Assembly (NCBI GenBank): GCA_017512495.1
Contig: JAFWGF010000002.1
Span: 1-33,328 of the forward strand
Reading direction: 5' to 3'
Source: Bacilli bacterium
GTDB taxonomy: Bacteria; Bacillota_I; Bacilli_A; RF39; UBA660
Length of the DNA stretch: 33,328 bases
Both the position numbers and the translations under genes were made by a program. The notes under the pieces were generated by a model. That model worked only from the letters and a program-made list of their open reading frames with translations. It ran no database searches and was not told the origin of the DNA. This document shows positions 21,122 to 29,509 of the stretch, piece by piece. The stretch's first letter is position 1. Every line of letters begins with the position of its first letter.

Positions 21122-24100
21122 GTGATAGTTAGACTAATCAAGAAGAAAAAAATATACAACTTTTTATTACCTACTAAGATATCTGGTAACTATTGGATCA
21201 CAGATAATGATTATCTAGGAAACACTAGAAACCTTATAAACGTAGAAGAATATAATGGTCAATGGAAAATAAAAAGTGACTTTGAAACTAAAATTATGTC
21301 TGGTGAAAAAGAAGTAGAATCTGCTATTTTAAAAGATTATTGCTTATACTTCTTAAAAATTAATACAGATAATGAATTTGTTATTTTATACTGTTCTCCA
21401 TCATCAGAAGATAATATTATAAAATTAAAACCAATTGATAGAGACGAATTATTAATAGGTACTGATAATAGAGCAGATATTGTCTTTAATTATCCATTAG
21501 TTTCTAGACAACAAGCTAAATTAATTAATAATAACGGTGTTTGGACAATTCAAGATTTAAATAGTAAGTATGGTACTTATGTTAATAATACTTCTGTATC
21601 TGTAAAACAATTAGAATACGGTGATATTATCTTTATTATGGGATTAAAGATAATATTAATGAAAGATACAATTATTGTTAATAATATTGAAAATCATTTA
21701 AGAATCAATGAGGCTTCTTTTGAAATAGTTGGAAACTTTGTTCAAGAACAAACTGAATTTGATAATCCGGATGAAGAAGGCATTGAATTCTATAAAGAAG
21801 ATGATTATTTTTATCGTGCTCCTAGATTTAAAACAGGTATTGAAGATGCAGTTATAACTATAGATCCACCTCCAGGAAAAGAGGAAGAAGACAAGACTCC
21901 AGCAATCTTTACTATTGGACCTATGCTTACTATGGGTATGATGTCTATGACTATGGGTTATAATGCCTTAGCTGGTGTTCTTAATGGTACTATGGATATT
22001 GGTCCAGCTATGCCAACTTTGATTATGTCTTTTGCCATGTTGGCTACAATGCTTTTATGGCCTACATTACAAAGAAAATATCAAAAGAAACAAAGAAAAA
22101 AACGTGAAGAAGAACGTTTAAAGAAATATCATGAGTATTTAGAAGGTAAAAAAGAGAAAATTCAAGCAGAAATAAAAGTTCAAAGACAAATACTAATAGA
22201 TAATTATTTACCATTATCTCAAACAAAAGAAATAATTTATCAAAAGAAGAGAAGTTTATGGGAAAGAGAATTAGATCAAGATGACTTCTTAGACTTACGT
22301 TTAGGAGTAGGTACTTCTGAATTAAGAGGTAGTATTACAGCTCCTGAAGAACATTTCTCATTAAAAGATGATGATTTGTTGAAAGAAGTATATGAGGTAG
22401 GCGCAACATCTAAGATCTTAGAAAATGTACCTATTTCATTGAATTTTATTCAAAAGAATATAGTCGCAGTTATTGGAACTGGTATGAATAAACAAGGATT
22501 TATAGAAGGATTAATCTTACAAATCTTAACTTATCATAGTTATGAAGACTTAAAGATAGTCGTTTTAACTAATGATCAGAATGAAGAAAACTGGGATTAT
22601 TTAAAGATAGCTCCTCATAACTGGAATAATAATCGTACTTTTAGATATTTTGCTACTAATCTTGATGAAGCTAAAGAAATATCTTTAGAATTAGAAAAAG
22701 AAATGCAAAGTAGAAAGTTTGTTGATAGTAATGGAAAGATGGATTTAAGTGAAGATGATTATCATCACTATAAGCCATATTATTTGATTATTACTGATGA
22801 TTATAAATTAGTTAGAGATATTGAATTAGTAAAAGATGTTTCAGAAATGAAAATTAATTATGGATTCAGTATGATTGTAATTAGTCCTAGACTTGTTAAT
22901 ATTCCTAATGAATGTAAAACTTTCATAAGTATTGGTGATAAGAAATCTGGAGTATTTGAAAATGAATTGGTTTCAAATAAACAAAAAGAATTTGTAGCTG
23001 ATTTTGATCCTACTTTAGATATGCATGAATGCTGTAAGATTATTGCTAATATTCCGATTGATATTGCTAGAGAGAATAGAACTCTACCACAAAGTATTTC
23101 TTTCTTAGAAATGTATAATGTTGGTATGATAGAGCAATTAAATATTTTGAATAGATGGAAAACTAATGATCCTACTAAGTCACTACAAGCATCAGTAGGT
23201 GTTGATAAATCTCGTGAGTTATTTAAATTAGATTTACATGAAAAATTCCATGGACCTCATGGATTAATAGCTGGTATGACTGGTTCTGGTAAATCTGAAT
23301 TTATAATTACTTATATCTTATCAATGGCTTTGAATTATCATCCATATGAAGTATCATTTGTCCTTATCGATTATAAAGGTGGAGGATTAACTGGTGCTTT
23401 TGAGAATAAAGAGACAGGTATGAAATTACCACATTTAGCTGGTACTATTACTAACTTAGATACTGTTGAAATGAATAGGTCACTTGCTTCTATTCAATCA
23501 GAGTTACGTAAACGTCAAAGATTATTTAATGAGGCTAGAGATAAATTAAATGAAAGTACTATTGATATTTATAAATATCAGAGTTTATATCGTAGGGGAT
23601 TAGTAGATAATCCGATATCTCATTTATTTATCATTTCAGATGAGTTTGCTGAATTAAAGGATCAAAGACCAGAATTTATGGATCAATTAATTTCTACTGC
23701 ACGTATTGGTCGTTCTTTAGGAGTTCACTTGATTCTAGCTACTCAAAAACCTAGTGGAGTAGTTAATGACCAGATTTGGTCAAACTCTAAATTTAGAATT
23801 TGTTTAAGAGTTCAAGATAAATCAGACTCTATGGATATGATTAAATGTCCTGATGCGGCAGAAATAAGAACTACTGGTAGATTCTATCTACAAGTTGGTT
23901 ATAATGAATTATTCGCAATGGGACAAGCTGCATGGGCAGGAGCTCAATATTATCCAACAGAAAAGAGAAAAAAGAAAATAGATCAATCTATTAATATCGT
24001 TGATAATGTTGGAGGAATTATTAAATCATTAGATACAAAGAGTAATGATGTAGTTACTCCGTCTCAAGGTGAAGAAATAACTAATATTATTAGATATATA

Positions 24101-25690
24101 GTTGATCAAGCTAAGAGTGAAAATGTTTCTATTGATCAATTATGGTTAGATAGAATTCCAGATCTTATTTATATTGATAAATTAAAACAAAAATATAATT
24201 ATCATGCGTTTAAGAATGACATCAATCCAATTATTGGTGAGTATGATGATCCAGATAATCAAAGACAAAATATTTTAACTTTACCATTATCACGTGATGG
24301 AAATACAATAGTTTTTGGTTCAGCTGGAAGCGGAAAAGAATTAATGCTTTCAAGTATTGTATATTCAACTATATCTACTCATGATACTAAAGAAGTTAAT
24401 TTCTATATTATGGATTTTGGTGCAGAGACACTTACGATGTTTAAAGAAGCTCCACATGTTGGAGAAGTAATTTTATCAAATGATGCTGAGAAGATAGCTA
24501 ACTTATTTAAATATTTAGTCACAACTATTGAGGAAAGAAAGAAAATCTTTGTAGATTACAATGGATCTTATGATTTCTATATTAATCATGGTGGTAAACA
24601 AATACCAATGATTGTTGTAATTATTAATAATGTAGAAGCTTTTATTGAAACATATGCTGATTATGAAGATTTATTAGGTCAAATGACTAGAGATTGTTTA
24701 AAATATGGTGTTGTTTTCATTTTAAGTACAAATGGTCCAAATACTGTTCGCTATCGTTTAAGACAAAACTTCAAACAAAATGTTGTCTTACAATTTAATG
24801 ATCCAATGGATTATTCTTCAGTACTTCCTGGAGTTAGAAAGAAAGAACCATCTAAATCATTTGGTCGTGGATTAATTGCTTTAGATGCTATATATGAATT
24901 CCAAACAGCTTACTCCTATACTGAAGAGAAAATGACAGATTACATTAAAGTTGTAAGTAATAAATTAAATGATATTTGTGAATATAAAGCAATGAAGATA
25001 CCTATCTTACCAGAAACAGTAAATAAAGAATTTGTATCACAATATCTAGGTTCTATTAATACAATACCAGTTGGTGTTGAAAAGGAAACTTTAAGTATTG
25101 CTAATATTAATTTAAGAGATAAGTATATCTATAATATTACTGGTGATGATATTACTGCAGAACCACAATTCTTAAATGGATTTGTTAGTAATTTACTTAC
25201 TATAAAAGATTCTGAATGTATTATTTTAGATGCTAATGGAGCAGTTAATTTTAATAGTAATGAAAAACTAAAATATACTAGTGATAATTATCTTGAATTA
25301 ATAGATCAATTTAATAAATTCCATCTTGAAAGTAATCCTGAAAAAACTTTGTTTGTAATGATTATCGGTATAAATTCTTTATTAGGTAAATTAGATACTA
25401 CTGAAAAGATGAACTTTACTAACCTAATAATGGATTCTAAAAAAGACGGAAATATCAAGATTATTTTAGTTGATACTATTGATGCTATTAAGACAATTAG
25501 TTTTGAACCATGGTATAAAGGTAGTACAGATCTTTCTGAAGGTATTTGGTTAGGTAATGGTATTGGTAATCAATTTACTTTAAAAGTTACTACAAATTCT
25601 CGAGTTTTAAGGGCAGAAGTAGAACCAGGATTTGGTTATGTAATTAAGAAAGGTAAAGCAGTACTAACTAAGTTAATGTCTGATGAATAG
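21122..25690 (+). CDS. essC: Type VII secretion ATPase EssC (FtsK/SpoIIIE family)
   Basis: The motor and substrate receptor of Firmicutes T7SSb, 1522 aa. In order: an N-terminal region with an FHA domain (about 108-182: LIGTDNRADIVFNYPLVSRQ, SKYGTYVNN), two membrane segments (about 262-285 and 297-316), a long coiled-coil-like K/E helix (about 317-360), then FtsK/SpoIIIE ATPase domains. Domain 1 is complete, with GMTGSGKS (718-725) and Walker B IISDEFAE (D840, E841). Domain 2 has GSAGSGKE (1066-1073), where the usual S/T of Walker A is Glu. Domain 3 (from about 1330) has no Walker A. The start is a GTG behind GAGGTGAT. It heads an operon with a YukD-like gene and two tiny helical genes; EssA, EssB and EsaA are not seen nearby. 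Confidence 0.95.
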   Translation: MIVRLIKKKKIYNFLLPTKISGNYWITDNDYLGNTRNLINVEEYNGQWKIKSDFETKIMSGEKEVESAILKDYCLYFLKINTDNEFVILYCSPSSEDNIIKLKPIDRDELLIGTDNRADIVFNYPLVSRQQAKLINNNGVWTIQDLNSKYGTYVNNTSVSVKQLEYGDIIFIMGLKIILMKDTIIVNNIENHLRINEASFEIVGNFVQEQTEFDNPDEEGIEFYKEDDYFYRAPRFKTGIEDAVITIDPPPGKEEEDKTPAIFTIGPMLTMGMMSMTMGYNALAGVLNGTMDIGPAMPTLIMSFAMLATMLLWPTLQRKYQKKQRKKREEERLKKYHEYLEGKKEKIQAEIKVQRQILIDNYLPLSQTKEIIYQKKRSLWERELDQDDFLDLRLGVGTSELRGSITAPEEHFSLKDDDLLKEVYEVGATSKILENVPISLNFIQKNIVAVIGTGMNKQGFIEGLILQILTYHSYEDLKIVVLTNDQNEENWDYLKIAPHNWNNNRTFRYFATNLDEAKEISLELEKEMQSRKFVDSNGKMDLSEDDYHHYKPYYLIITDDYKLVRDIELVKDVSEMKINYGFSMIVISPRLVNIPNECKTFISIGDKKSGVFENELVSNKQKEFVADFDPTLDMHECCKIIANIPIDIARENRTLPQSISFLEMYNVGMIEQLNILNRWKTNDPTKSLQASVGVDKSRELFKLDLHEKFHGPHGLIAGMTGSGKSEFIITYILSMALNYHPYEVSFVLIDYKGGGLTGAFENKETGMKLPHLAGTITNLDTVEMNRSLASIQSELRKRQRLFNEARDKLNESTIDIYKYQSLYRRGLVDNPISHLFIISDEFAELKDQRPEFMDQLISTARIGRSLGVHLILATQKPSGVVNDQIWSNSKFRICLRVQDKSDSMDMIKCPDAAEIRTTGRFYLQVGYNELFAMGQAAWAGAQYYPTEKRKKKIDQSINIVDNVGGIIKSLDTKSNDVVTPSQGEEITNIIRYIVDQAKSENVSIDQLWLDRIPDLIYIDKLKQKYNYHAFKNDINPIIGEYDDPDNQRQNILTLPLSRDGNTIVFGSAGSGKELMLSSIVYSTISTHDTKEVNFYIMDFGAETLTMFKEAPHVGEVILSNDAEKIANLFKYLVTTIEERKKIFVDYNGSYDFYINHGGKQIPMIVVIINNVEAFIETYADYEDLLGQMTRDCLKYGVVFILSTNGPNTVRYRLRQNFKQNVVLQFNDPMDYSSVLPGVRKKEPSKSFGRGLIALDAIYEFQTAYSYTEEKMTDYIKVVSNKLNDICEYKAMKIPILPETVNKEFVSQYLGSINTIPVGVEKETLSIANINLRDKYIYNITGDDITAEPQFLNGFVSNLLTIKDSECIILDANGAVNFNSNEKLKYTSDNYLELIDQFNKFHLESNPEKTLFVMIIGINSLLGKLDTTEKMNFTNLIMDSKKDGNIKIILVDTIDAIKTISFEPWYKGSTDLSEGIWLGNGIGNQFTLKVTTNSRVLRAEVEPGFGYVIKKGKAVLTKLMSDE

Positions 25691-25700
25691 GAGGTAAATT

Positions 25701-25958
25701 ATGAATAAAAATAAAATTTTAATTGAATTAGAAATTCCATTAATTGAAAAGAAGTATGATTTATTTATTCCTATTAATAAAAAAGTTGGTACAATAAAAA
25801 AATTAATAGAAGAAGCATTAGTAGAATTAACTGATGGTGCTTATGTTCCTAAAAAAGAAAGTAATCTTTATAGTAAGACAACTGGAGGTATTTATGATGT
25901 TAATAAAACTGTTAGGGATACTGACTTAAGAAATGGTTCAGGAATTATTCTAATATAG
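25701..25958 (+). CDS. YukD/EsaB ubiquitin-like T7SS component
   Basis: An 85-aa beta-grasp protein. The pattern KKYDLFIPINKKVGTIKKLI, then LYSKTTGGIYDVNKTV and the closing NGSGIILI matches the YukD/EsaB family (small cytosolic proteins of T7SSb loci that fold like ubiquitin and regulate or support secretion). AGGAGGT precedes the ATG, 10 bases after the essC stop. No EssA/EssB-type membrane genes accompany it. Confidence 0.88.
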   Translation: MNKNKILIELEIPLIEKKYDLFIPINKKVGTIKKLIEEALVELTDGAYVPKKESNLYSKTTGGIYDVNKTVRDTDLRNGSGIILI

Positions 25959-25967
25959 GAGGTTATT

Positions 25968-26180
25968 ATGTCAGATTATAATCAATATGTTACCGCAATT
26001 AATAAGATATTTGATTATCTATCAAAAATGAAAGCAGGATGGAATAGTTTAGATAATCATAATTATATTGAAAGCATCGAAGAATATAGACAAGCAGTAG
26101 CTAATGTTGCTCAATTAATCAAAAAATCTAATTCTCCTAAACAAACAGCTGAAACAATGGAGGTATTAGGAAATGATTGA
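25968..26180 (+). CDS. Short WXG100-like helical protein (candidate T7SS substrate/partner)
   Basis: A 70-aa predicted all-helical protein with two helices around a central KAGWNSLDNHNY turn (about residues 22-33). The W at the turn recalls the WxG of WXG100 proteins, but the third position is Ser (WNS) and the protein is about 30 residues shorter than usual. A YxxxD-type export signal is not evident at the C terminus. TAGGAGGT precedes it, and its end overlaps the next gene by 8 bases (TGA stop). Its position in the essC operon makes it a likely secreted partner or chaperone. Confidence 0.65.
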   Translation: MSDYNQYVTAINKIFDYLSKMKAGWNSLDNHNYIESIEEYRQAVANVAQLIKKSNSPKQTAETMEVLGND

Positions 26181-26391
26181 TAAATTATCATATGATGAAG
26201 TAATGAATATCTCTAAAGAATTAAAGGAACAAGTACAAATAGTTGAAAATGTAATTAAAAAGCATGAAATAGATGAATTAGTAGACTTTATTGCTACTGT
26301 AGAAGGTTATTCTAAGTTTTTAGAAAACACAATTGAGATAAATAAAGATGCTGATGCTGCTTTAAGTGATTTAAAAGCACAAGTAAAATGA
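26173..26391 (+). CDS. Second short helical protein of the T7SS locus
   Basis: A 72-aa predicted helical hairpin with no W at all. The centre reads VEGYSKFLEN, where a WxG-like turn might be expected. It is strongly acidic, with heptad-like spacing (IVENVIKKHEIDELV). It overlaps the preceding gene by 8 bases, suggesting equimolar synthesis and a heterodimer like EsxA/EsxB or the helical LXG-associated (Lap-type) partners. It ends with TGA followed by a terminator. No assigned family; the role is inferred from context. Confidence 0.6.
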   Translation: MIDKLSYDEVMNISKELKEQVQIVENVIKKHEIDELVDFIATVEGYSKFLENTIEINKDADAALSDLKAQVK

Positions 26392-26420
26392 ACTTTCTTA
26401 GGAAAGTTCATTTCTTTTTT
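26386..26420. terminator. Terminator of the T7SS operon, bidirectional
   Basis: AAATGAACTTTC (26386-26397), a TTAG loop, GAAAGTTCATTT (26402-26413), then C and six T. It also closes the convergent minus-strand gene, whose stop lies in the loop. Confidence 0.9.
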
Positions 26421-27420
26421 GATACAAATTAGTTTTTGGAAAATAGTATTTTAAAATATCATAGTATTTTCCACCATTTTTAGCTATCTCAGTAGCTCCA
26501 TAAATACTTAATCCATATGAATGTCCATAACCAATAGTAATAAATTTTAAATAGTTAGGATAAGTTAATATATATATTTCTGATGATTTCAAATTAAATA
26601 GTTCTTTAATCTCTTCAATATTATAAATCTTATCATTAAATTTAATAGTAATAGTACTATCTTTTTTATACATTTCTATATTAGTATTATTATTAATATT
26701 TATTTTTAATTTATCAGATAATTCTTGATATGAAATATTAGTTATTTCTAAGTATTTAGGAGAAGATAAATCCCATAAACTTTTTACTGCTGATAAATAA
26801 GGATATTTAGAGTTAGTTTTAGTTTTACCATTATTAGAATAATGAATAAAAGGAAGAATATAATCATCTTTATAGGCAATATAAATACCATTAACTGAAT
26901 CAATAATATTATTTAGTTGTTCAATAATAGTATTATAATTAGATAGTTTTTTATAATACTTTAATGGCTTATATGAAGCAAATTCATTATTACTATTTAA
27001 GTAATTATTATCTTTCATCATTTTAAAAGCATAAGTAGTAAAAAGAATACAAAGAGCTTTTAATACTTCTATTTCATTGTCTTGATATGATAATAAAATA
27101 CTAAGTAAGTATTCTCTAAGACTAATTTCACATAATGAATTGTCTTCTAATAAGATATTAATAGTATATTCATTAGAAAGTTTATAGTTAGTAGTGTTAT
27201 TTTCTAAAGATAAATCCAATACTTTAACTATTATTCCATCTACTATTAAATAAACTTTATTACCTTTAAAAGGAATATTATTATTTTGAATAAAATTCTT
27301 AGTTCTACGACCTATATCTTTAGAATTAGTAAGTTCTTTAGAAAATTCATATTTCATTGTTAAATATAAGTATAATATATCTTCAAATCCATTATTACGA
27401 ACTTCATAATTATAATACAT
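26398..27420 (-). CDS. SpoIID/LytB-domain protein lacking the catalytic glutamate
   Basis: A 340-aa protein matching SpoIID-type lytic transglycosylases along its length: SLREYLLSIL and EVLKALCILFTTYAFK for the N-terminal EYL...LKAQA..RTY block, FIHYSNNGKT for the metal-site region, YPYLSAVKS, and the C-terminal GYGHSYGLSIYGATEIAKNG for GHGVGMSQYGA...A. At the active site the conserved Glu of (A)EMP is Tyr (LSYQD), and there is no N-terminal signal or membrane helix, so it is probably cytoplasmic and not a normal murein lyase. The start at 27420 is preceded by AGGTGA; the GTG three codons earlier lies within that site. Very rich in Asn and Tyr. It could be a relic or a binding protein. Confidence 0.75.
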   Translation of the reverse strand: MYYNYEVRNNGFEDILYLYLTMKYEFSKELTNSKDIGRRTKNFIQNNNIPFKGNKVYLIVDGIIVKVLDLSLENNTTNYKLSNEYTINILLEDNSLCEISLREYLLSILLSYQDNEIEVLKALCILFTTYAFKMMKDNNYLNSNNEFASYKPLKYYKKLSNYNTIIEQLNNIIDSVNGIYIAYKDDYILPFIHYSNNGKTKTNSKYPYLSAVKSLWDLSSPKYLEITNISYQELSDKLKININNNTNIEMYKKDSTITIKFNDKIYNIEEIKELFNLKSSEIYILTYPNYLKFITIGYGHSYGLSIYGATEIAKNGGKYYDILKYYFPKTNLYQKRNELS

Positions 27421-27464
27421 ATTATTCACCTACGAATAGTATGAGTAAATAATATTTATTTATA

Positions 27465-27500
27465 CAAAAAAAGAATTAAAATTCAAAATATTTTAATTCT
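27465..27500 (-). terminator. Intrinsic terminator of the phospholipase-like gene
   Basis: On the minus strand AGAATTAAAAT pairs with ATTTTAATTCT (arms at 27490-27500 and 27472-27482) with a 7-base loop, followed by a run of seven T. The stem includes the stop codon of the gene. Confidence 0.8.
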
Positions 27501-28444
27501 CTTTTATCATTACAATCAAGACCTGTAATATAACTTAGATTAGTGAATACTTTTTCTAATTTTATATCTTCTCCATCAAGATATTCAAAGCTTTTATAGA
27601 TTAAATCTTTGGCAAACTGAATAGCTTTTAAATATAAATCGATAAATGATTCAGTACTAGTCATTTCATAAATACAAGGATTTCTCCAAGTATTATGATC
27701 ATTATTTAAGTAATTATGAACATCTTTTAATGGATAATGATAACTAATAGCTTCAAATCTATAGGCACTTCTAGGAGTAAATGTATCAACTAATTGATAA
27801 ATAAACTTCTTTATTCCAAAACGATCTTTTCTAAATAACCATAAAGCTGTTTTCATTTGTTTAAGAGACTTATAGTAGACATCACTCATACCATTAAGTT
27901 TAAAAGTAGTATAGAAAGTGTCATTTATAGTCTTAGTTAAATCTTTAGAAAATGGTCTAGTATCAAAACAATAATCTATGAAATCAAAACTATATGGATT
28001 ACATTTCATTCTTCTTTTTACCATGTCATTATCAATATATGTTTCCATGAAAGCATGAATATTATTGTATTTATAAGTACTAGGATTTTTTTTATCAAAA
28101 TGACCTGTTTTATAAACAACATAAGGGTGTAATGTAGAGTCCAAAGCATAATGACAAATAGATCCAATTAAGTAAGCATAAACATCTGAATCATTAATAT
28201 TATTAAATTTTATATACTTAAGTAAATTTATAAAAAAATCTTGAGTATTATTCTCATGAAAATAACTATCAAATTTTCTAATCCATTTTCCTGGAGCTAA
28301 TGAAAATAAGTTATAAAACATTAAACTATCTACACTTTGAGAAAACATTTTTAATCTTTGAAGATCTACTTTTTCAGTTAAATCTTCAGGTAATATATCA
28401 TAAATATCTTTCGCAAAAAAAGCGTGTGTTATGGTTGCTGGCAT
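27476..28444 (-). CDS. Zinc-dependent phospholipase C family protein (PF00882-like)
   Basis: A 322-aa protein with the pattern of the zinc-dependent phospholipase C / S1-P1-like family: MPATITHAFFAKDIYDILP at the start, FSQSVDSLMFYN, then YLIGSICHYALDSTLHPYVVY with closely set His and Asp ligands, and HAFMETYIDNDM. No signal peptide is seen, so it is likely intracellular, as in many Bacillota members of unknown role. The start at 28444 was chosen because GGGGGG lies just upstream and the family begins MPxxxTH; a longer frame would run through the promoter. It is a single-gene unit on the minus strand, divergent from the Abi gene. Confidence 0.85.
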   Translation of the reverse strand: MPATITHAFFAKDIYDILPEDLTEKVDLQRLKMFSQSVDSLMFYNLFSLAPGKWIRKFDSYFHENNTQDFFINLLKYIKFNNINDSDVYAYLIGSICHYALDSTLHPYVVYKTGHFDKKNPSTYKYNNIHAFMETYIDNDMVKRRMKCNPYSFDFIDYCFDTRPFSKDLTKTINDTFYTTFKLNGMSDVYYKSLKQMKTALWLFRKDRFGIKKFIYQLVDTFTPRSAYRFEAISYHYPLKDVHNYLNNDHNTWRNPCIYEMTSTESFIDLYLKAIQFAKDLIYKSFEYLDGEDIKLEKVFTNLSYITGLDCNDKRELKYFEF

Positions 28445-28474
28445 AAAATCCCCCCAAAATAAATAATTATTGCT

Positions 28475-28483
28475 ATTATAACA
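28475..28483 (-). promoter_or_regulatory. Extended -10 promoter of the phospholipase-like gene
   Basis: TGTTATAAT on the minus strand (TATAAT at 28475-28480). No clear -35. It is 50 bp from the divergent Abi promoter. Confidence 0.65.
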
Positions 28484-28526
28484 CAAATAAATAAATAAAA
28501 AAATCATATTTTTATTATTAATATTA

Positions 28527-28535
28527 TGGTATAAT
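28527..28535 (+). promoter_or_regulatory. Extended -10 promoter of the Abi-HtrA operon
   Basis: TGGTATAAT (28527-28535), with a T-rich region and no good -35 upstream. AGGTGAG precedes the ATG at 28553. Confidence 0.7.
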
Positions 28536-28552
28536 CTATAATAGGTGAGACT

Positions 28553-29509
28553 ATGATAGAAAAGAACTTTAAAAACTTAGATGAACAAGTCGAAATCTTT
28601 AAACATAAAGGTATGATAATTAGCGATGAAAGATATGCTAAACAAGTCTTATTAAGAGAGAATTACTTCTTTTTAAATGGATACAGACATTTATTTTTAA
28701 AGTCTGAAGAAAATAGAACATTTAGAGATGGAACAACTTTTGAAGAGATGTATAGTTTATTCTTATTTGATCGTTCTTTTCGTAATGTCTTATTTAAATA
28801 TTTATTAGTAATAGAAAATAATATGAAATCAATTATTTCCTATCAATTATCTAAGAAATATGGATATAAAGAAAGAGAGTATTTGAAGGAAAAGAATTTT
28901 ACTAAAAATCCTGAGAAACAAGCACAAGTTAATGACTTATTAAAGAAGATGAAGAGACAAATTAGAGTAAATGGTTCACAACATTCAGCTACTCAACATT
29001 ATGTTTCTAATTATGGATATATTCCATTATGGATTTTAGTTAAAGTATTATCTTTTGGTATTGTTAGTGAGATGTATTCTATTTTAAAACCAGAAGATCA
29101 AAAAGATATAGCTAATATCTATGGGGTAGATTCAGATGTTTTAACTGTATATTTACCAATATTAGCTAATTATCGTAATTTGTGTGCTCATGAAGATATT
29201 TTATACGAAAATAAAACTCAAAAAGCTATTGATGATACTGTATTTCATAGTTTATTAAAGATAAGAAAAGTTGATGATGAATATGTTTATGGTAAGAATG
29301 ATTTATTTGCTTTAATTATTATTTTAAAACAATTATTGGATCCAGAAGAATTTAAGAATATGACAATTGAATTTGATCATGTAATTGAAACATTAAGTTA
29401 TAATCTTCATACTATTAGAATAAATGTGGTTCTTGAGAAGATGGGATTCCCATTAAATTGGAGAGAATTAGCTGATATTGAAAGGAGTACTGACTTAAAT
29501 GACGAATAG
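28553..29509 (+). CDS. Abi_2 family (AbiD/AbiF-like) HEPN protein
   Basis: A 318-aa predicted HEPN-type RNase of the abortive-infection Abi_2 family. The family layout is visible: the N-terminal LDEQVEIFKHKGMIISDE and LRENYFFLNGYRHLFL, FLFDRSFRNVLFKYLLVIEN in the middle, YIPLWILVKVLSFG, and the HEPN catalytic motif RNLCAHED (R208 and H213, RX4H). Such proteins act in phage exclusion or as solitary toxins; no antitoxin is adjacent. It is the first gene of an operon, and its end overlaps the HtrA-like gene by 11 bases, an unusual partner for this family. Confidence 0.9.
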   Translation: MIEKNFKNLDEQVEIFKHKGMIISDERYAKQVLLRENYFFLNGYRHLFLKSEENRTFRDGTTFEEMYSLFLFDRSFRNVLFKYLLVIENNMKSIISYQLSKKYGYKEREYLKEKNFTKNPEKQAQVNDLLKKMKRQIRVNGSQHSATQHYVSNYGYIPLWILVKVLSFGIVSEMYSILKPEDQKDIANIYGVDSDVLTVYLPILANYRNLCAHEDILYENKTQKAIDDTVFHSLLKIRKVDDEYVYGKNDLFALIIILKQLLDPEEFKNMTIEFDHVIETLSYNLHTIRINVVLEKMGFPLNWRELADIERSTDLNDE

